Of a stretch of DNA of 64,000 nucleotides, positions 61,402 to 64,000 are shown one piece after another. The stretch spans positions 1 to 64,000 of the forward strand of contig CAZBDV010000001.1 in NCBI GenBank assembly GCA_964490765.1, given 5' to 3'. The notes beneath the pieces are model-generated. The model did no database searches. It saw only the letters and a program-made list of their open reading frames with translations, and was not told where the DNA came from. Numbering within the stretch: the stretch's first letter is position 1; every line of letters begins with the position of its first letter. A program made the position numbers and the translations under genes. The stretch comes from CAZBDV01 sp964490765. Its GTDB lineage: Bacteria; Cloacimonadota; Cloacimonadia; Cloacimonadales; JAJBBL01.

Positions 61402-63873
61402 ATGGAATACCCTTTTAACGAGATTGAACCGAAATGGCAGAAGTACTGGCAGGAGAAAGGACTGTTTAAAACAGAAGAGAAACCGGATAAGAAGAAGTAT
61501 TATGTCTTATCTATGTTTCCTTATCCCTCCGGAGCGTTACATATGGGCCATGTCTCTAATTATTCGATTGGAGATGCTATAACTCGCTATAAACTTATGC
61601 AGGGTTACAACGTCCTGCAGCCAATGGGTTATGATTCTTTCGGACTTCCTGCAGAAAACTTTGCTATACAGAATAAAACTCATCCCCGTAAAGCAACGGA
61701 AGATAATATAGATACTATGAGAGGGCAGTTTGATCGGATGGGTTTCGGCCTCGATTGGAATAGGGAAGTGAGTACCTGTCGACCCGATTATTACAGGTGG
61801 AATCAGTGGCTTTTCAAACGTCTTTATGAGAGGGGGCTGGTATATCGTAAGAAGGCCTATCTCAACTGGTGTGAAGAGTGTCAGACTGTTCTTGCCAATG
61901 AACAGGTCGAACAGGGACAATGCTGGCGTTGTGAATCTCCGGTGCAACAGAAAGAGATGGAACAGTGGTTCATAAGAATAACTGAGTATGCTGAAGAACT
62001 GCTCGATTTTTCTAAAGTTATCGACTGGCCGGAAAGAGTCAAACTCATGCAAACTCACTGGATCGGGCGCAGTGAAGGGACCAACATCAATTTTCCTGTT
62101 AAGAATTCTGATCAAGTGATTTCAGTCTTCACGACGAGGCCTGATACGATCTTTGGCTGTACTTATATGGCACTTCCACCCGAACATCCCTATATTATGG
62201 AGTGGCTGAACGAAACAGATCCAGCATCACCACTTCATGCCTTCTGTCAGAAGGTGATTAATCTGGATAAGATCGCAAGAACATCAGAAGATACGACAAA
62301 AGAGGGGATGTTCTCCGGACATTATTGCATAAATCCTGTTAATGGTGAGAAGATACCGATCTGGATTACCAATTACGTTCTACTGGATTACGGAACCGGA
62401 GCAGTAATGGCAGTTCCAGCTCATGATCAGAGAGATTTTGAGTTTGCCAAGAAGTACAATCTCCCAATGAAAATAGTGATCCAGAACGAGAAGAGAGACC
62501 TGAATCTGGAAGTAATGCAGGAAGCTTTTGTTGATTCGGGTTTTCTGACTAATTCTGCCCAGTTCGACGGAATGGAGAGTGAAGCTTCCAAGAAAGCAAT
62601 AACAGATTGGATGATCGAAAAAGAATATGGAGAATATGCAGTGAGCTACAGGCTGCGTGACTGGGGGATCTCACGTCAGCGGTACTGGGGTTCACCAATA
62701 CCAATCATTCATTGCCCAGATTGTGGTACAGTTCTGGTTCCGGATGAAGAACTACCCGTAGAGCTACCTATGAATGTTGAAGTAGGGAAGACGAGAAAGA
62801 ATCCGCTACTCTCTATAGAGGAATGGGTTAATACAACCTGTCCTGTCTGTAACGGACCGGCAAAGAGAGAAACAGATACAATGGATACATTCTTCGACAG
62901 TTCTTGGTATTATGCCCGCTTTGCCGATGCTCAAAACGATAAGGTTCCATTCAGCAAAGAGAAAGCAGATTACTGGCTTCCGGTAGATCAGTATATAGGT
63001 GGCATAGAACATGCCTGTATGCATCTGATGTATGCCCGTTTCTTTCATAAGTTTATGCGTGACATCGGTCTGCTAAGTGGTGACGAACCTTTTTCCAGGC
63101 TACTGACTCAGGGGATGGTGATAAAAGACGGTGCCAAGATGTCAAAATCGAAAGGTAATGTCGTAGATCCCAACTACATCATAGACAGATACGGTGCCGA
63201 TACGGCACGTGTCTTCATGCTTTTTGCTTCACCTCCGGATAAAGACGTTGAGTGGAGTGATGAAGGAATAATGGGTGCATTTCGTTTTCTGAATAGAATC
63301 TGGCGGCTTTTCAACAATAATAAAGACCTGATCAGAGAATTCAGAAACCATCAGATCGGGGAGATCAGCGAACAATCACGCAAGCTGCTCTATACAACTC
63401 ATTTTACGATCAAGAAGGTTACCGAAGATATCGAACAAAGAATGCAGTTCAATACAGCTATCGCAGCTCTCATGGAGCATTTCAATAACATATCAGCAGT
63501 AAAAGAACCAGACAAATTGACCGACGATGAAAAAGGCGCCTTTGTTCAGGGGTGTCTTGTTATACCGAGACTACTCTATCCCTTTGCTCCTCATATTGCA
63601 GAAGAACTATGGCAGCAAGCCGGATTTGGCGAGATGATTCACAATTACAGATTTCCTGTCTGGGAACCGAAATACCTGAAACGGGATGAGATCAATTATG
63701 TGATCCAAGTACAGGGTAAGGTTCGGGGAAGAATAACCGTTCCAGCAGATACTGGCGAAGATAAGATAAAAGAGCTGGCTCTCCAGGTTGATAATGTCCA
63801 GAAATTCATCGATAACCAAAAGATAAGAAAGATAGTGATAGTTAAGAACAAGCTCATCAGTATAGTGGTTTAA
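61402..63873 (+). CDS. leuS: Leucyl-tRNA synthetase
   Basis: The 823-residue class I synthetase begins MEYPFNEIEPKWQKYW. HIGH motif: FPYPSGALHMGHVSNYS. Zinc-type motifs: CEECQTVLANEQV and CWRCE. The CP1 editing domain has STRPDT-like FTTRPDTIFG and AVPAHDQRDFEF. KMSKS: KDGAKMSKSKGNVVDP. I choose ATG 61402 because GGAGG lies 5 nt before it; in-frame ATGs at 61381 and 61390 are alternatives. Confidence 0.97.
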   Translation: MEYPFNEIEPKWQKYWQEKGLFKTEEKPDKKKYYVLSMFPYPSGALHMGHVSNYSIGDAITRYKLMQGYNVLQPMGYDSFGLPAENFAIQNKTHPRKATEDNIDTMRGQFDRMGFGLDWNREVSTCRPDYYRWNQWLFKRLYERGLVYRKKAYLNWCEECQTVLANEQVEQGQCWRCESPVQQKEMEQWFIRITEYAEELLDFSKVIDWPERVKLMQTHWIGRSEGTNINFPVKNSDQVISVFTTRPDTIFGCTYMALPPEHPYIMEWLNETDPASPLHAFCQKVINLDKIARTSEDTTKEGMFSGHYCINPVNGEKIPIWITNYVLLDYGTGAVMAVPAHDQRDFEFAKKYNLPMKIVIQNEKRDLNLEVMQEAFVDSGFLTNSAQFDGMESEASKKAITDWMIEKEYGEYAVSYRLRDWGISRQRYWGSPIPIIHCPDCGTVLVPDEELPVELPMNVEVGKTRKNPLLSIEEWVNTTCPVCNGPAKRETDTMDTFFDSSWYYARFADAQNDKVPFSKEKADYWLPVDQYIGGIEHACMHLMYARFFHKFMRDIGLLSGDEPFSRLLTQGMVIKDGAKMSKSKGNVVDPNYIIDRYGADTARVFMLFASPPDKDVEWSDEGIMGAFRFLNRIWRLFNNNKDLIREFRNHQIGEISEQSRKLLYTTHFTIKKVTEDIEQRMQFNTAIAALMEHFNNISAVKEPDKLTDDEKGAFVQGCLVIPRLLYPFAPHIAEELWQQAGFGEMIHNYRFPVWEPKYLKRDEINYVIQVQGKVRGRITVPADTGEDKIKELALQVDNVQKFIDNQKIRKIVIVKNKLISIVV

Positions 63874-63880
63874 AAAAAAG

Positions 63881-63912
63881 CCCCCCATCTGAATGGTGGG
63901 GGGTATTTTTTA
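63881..63912. terminator. Strong terminator after leuS
   Basis: CCCCCCATC (63881-63889) pairs with GGTGGGGGG (63895-63903) around a 5-nt loop and is followed by TATTTTTTA. A run of A's precedes it, so it may work in both directions. The last 88 bases of the window show nothing else. Confidence 0.9.
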
Positions 63913-64000
63913 TGCTAATAGTAGTGATTTATGAGTTAGCGCTATCAACAGAATTTATTTGGGGATATTGAACAGATATTCAACGCCGTTTGGCTTATTC

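Overview
The window (about 40% G+C, no rRNA, tRNA or insertion sequence seen) looks like chromosomal DNA of an anaerobic, Gram-negative, FCB-group bacterium. Candidatus Cloacimonadota is my best guess. This is inference from content: a protein with a C-terminal NPFNP-type sorting domain, GLUG/fibronectin-type surface proteins, Omp28-like thioredoxin-fold proteins, a full Bat operon, LPP20-type and LytR_C lipoproteins, and a tripartite RND pump. No taxonomic marker was compared.

Region 1 (1-6.0 kb) is a compact type II-C CRISPR-Cas locus. The right end of an array (four identical 36-bp repeats, 30-bp spacers) is followed by about 1.2 kb of decayed, phage-like debris and small coupled ORFs. Then, on the minus strand, come cas2, cas1 and a 1055-aa cas9. 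A short tracrRNA on the plus strand sits directly upstream of cas9. Its anti-repeat pairs with the first 17 nt of the CRISPR repeat. On the opposite strand the same bases supply a consensus -35 element to cas9. The repeat itself also contains TTGACA followed 16 nt later by a -10-like hexamer at its 3' end.

Region 2 (6.2-14.2 kb): a small secreted protein, then a minus-strand osmotic-stress operon. It encodes a beta-phosphoglucomutase/trehalose-phosphatase fusion, a GH65 phosphorylase, a trehalose-6-phosphate synthase carrying a degenerate phosphatase domain, and an MscS channel. The first two genes together reproduce the architecture of mycobacterial OtsB1 as two polypeptides.

Region 3 (14.3-24.2 kb): membrane proteins (a MATE exporter, an HIHH membrane protein, a 55-aa paralogue of its C-terminal domain, a TVP38 family protein), an ADP-ribosylglycohydrolase, the TldD/TldE protease pair, a class-V aminotransferase, a PP2C phosphatase and an LPP20-like lipoprotein.

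Region 4 (24.3-32.8 kb) is a complete moxR-DUF58-(membrane protein)-batA-batB-batC-batD-batE operon.

Region 5 (33.0-39.8 kb) is a dense minus-strand housekeeping cluster: rfaE2, rseC-like, folB, folK, a truncated GlmU-like pyrophosphorylase, HIT, a LytR_C lipoprotein, rsfS, argS and a phosphoesterase. ArgS is notable for a 174-residue histone-H1-like basic tail and an altered HIGH motif.

Region 6 (39.9-55.1 kb): four large secreted proteins, then an RND efflux system (pump, adaptor, TolC).

Region 7 (55.2-63.9 kb), plus strand: a NUDIX hydrolase, valS, a YkvA-like protein, rdgB, a phosphohexomutase and leuS, ending in a strong terminator.
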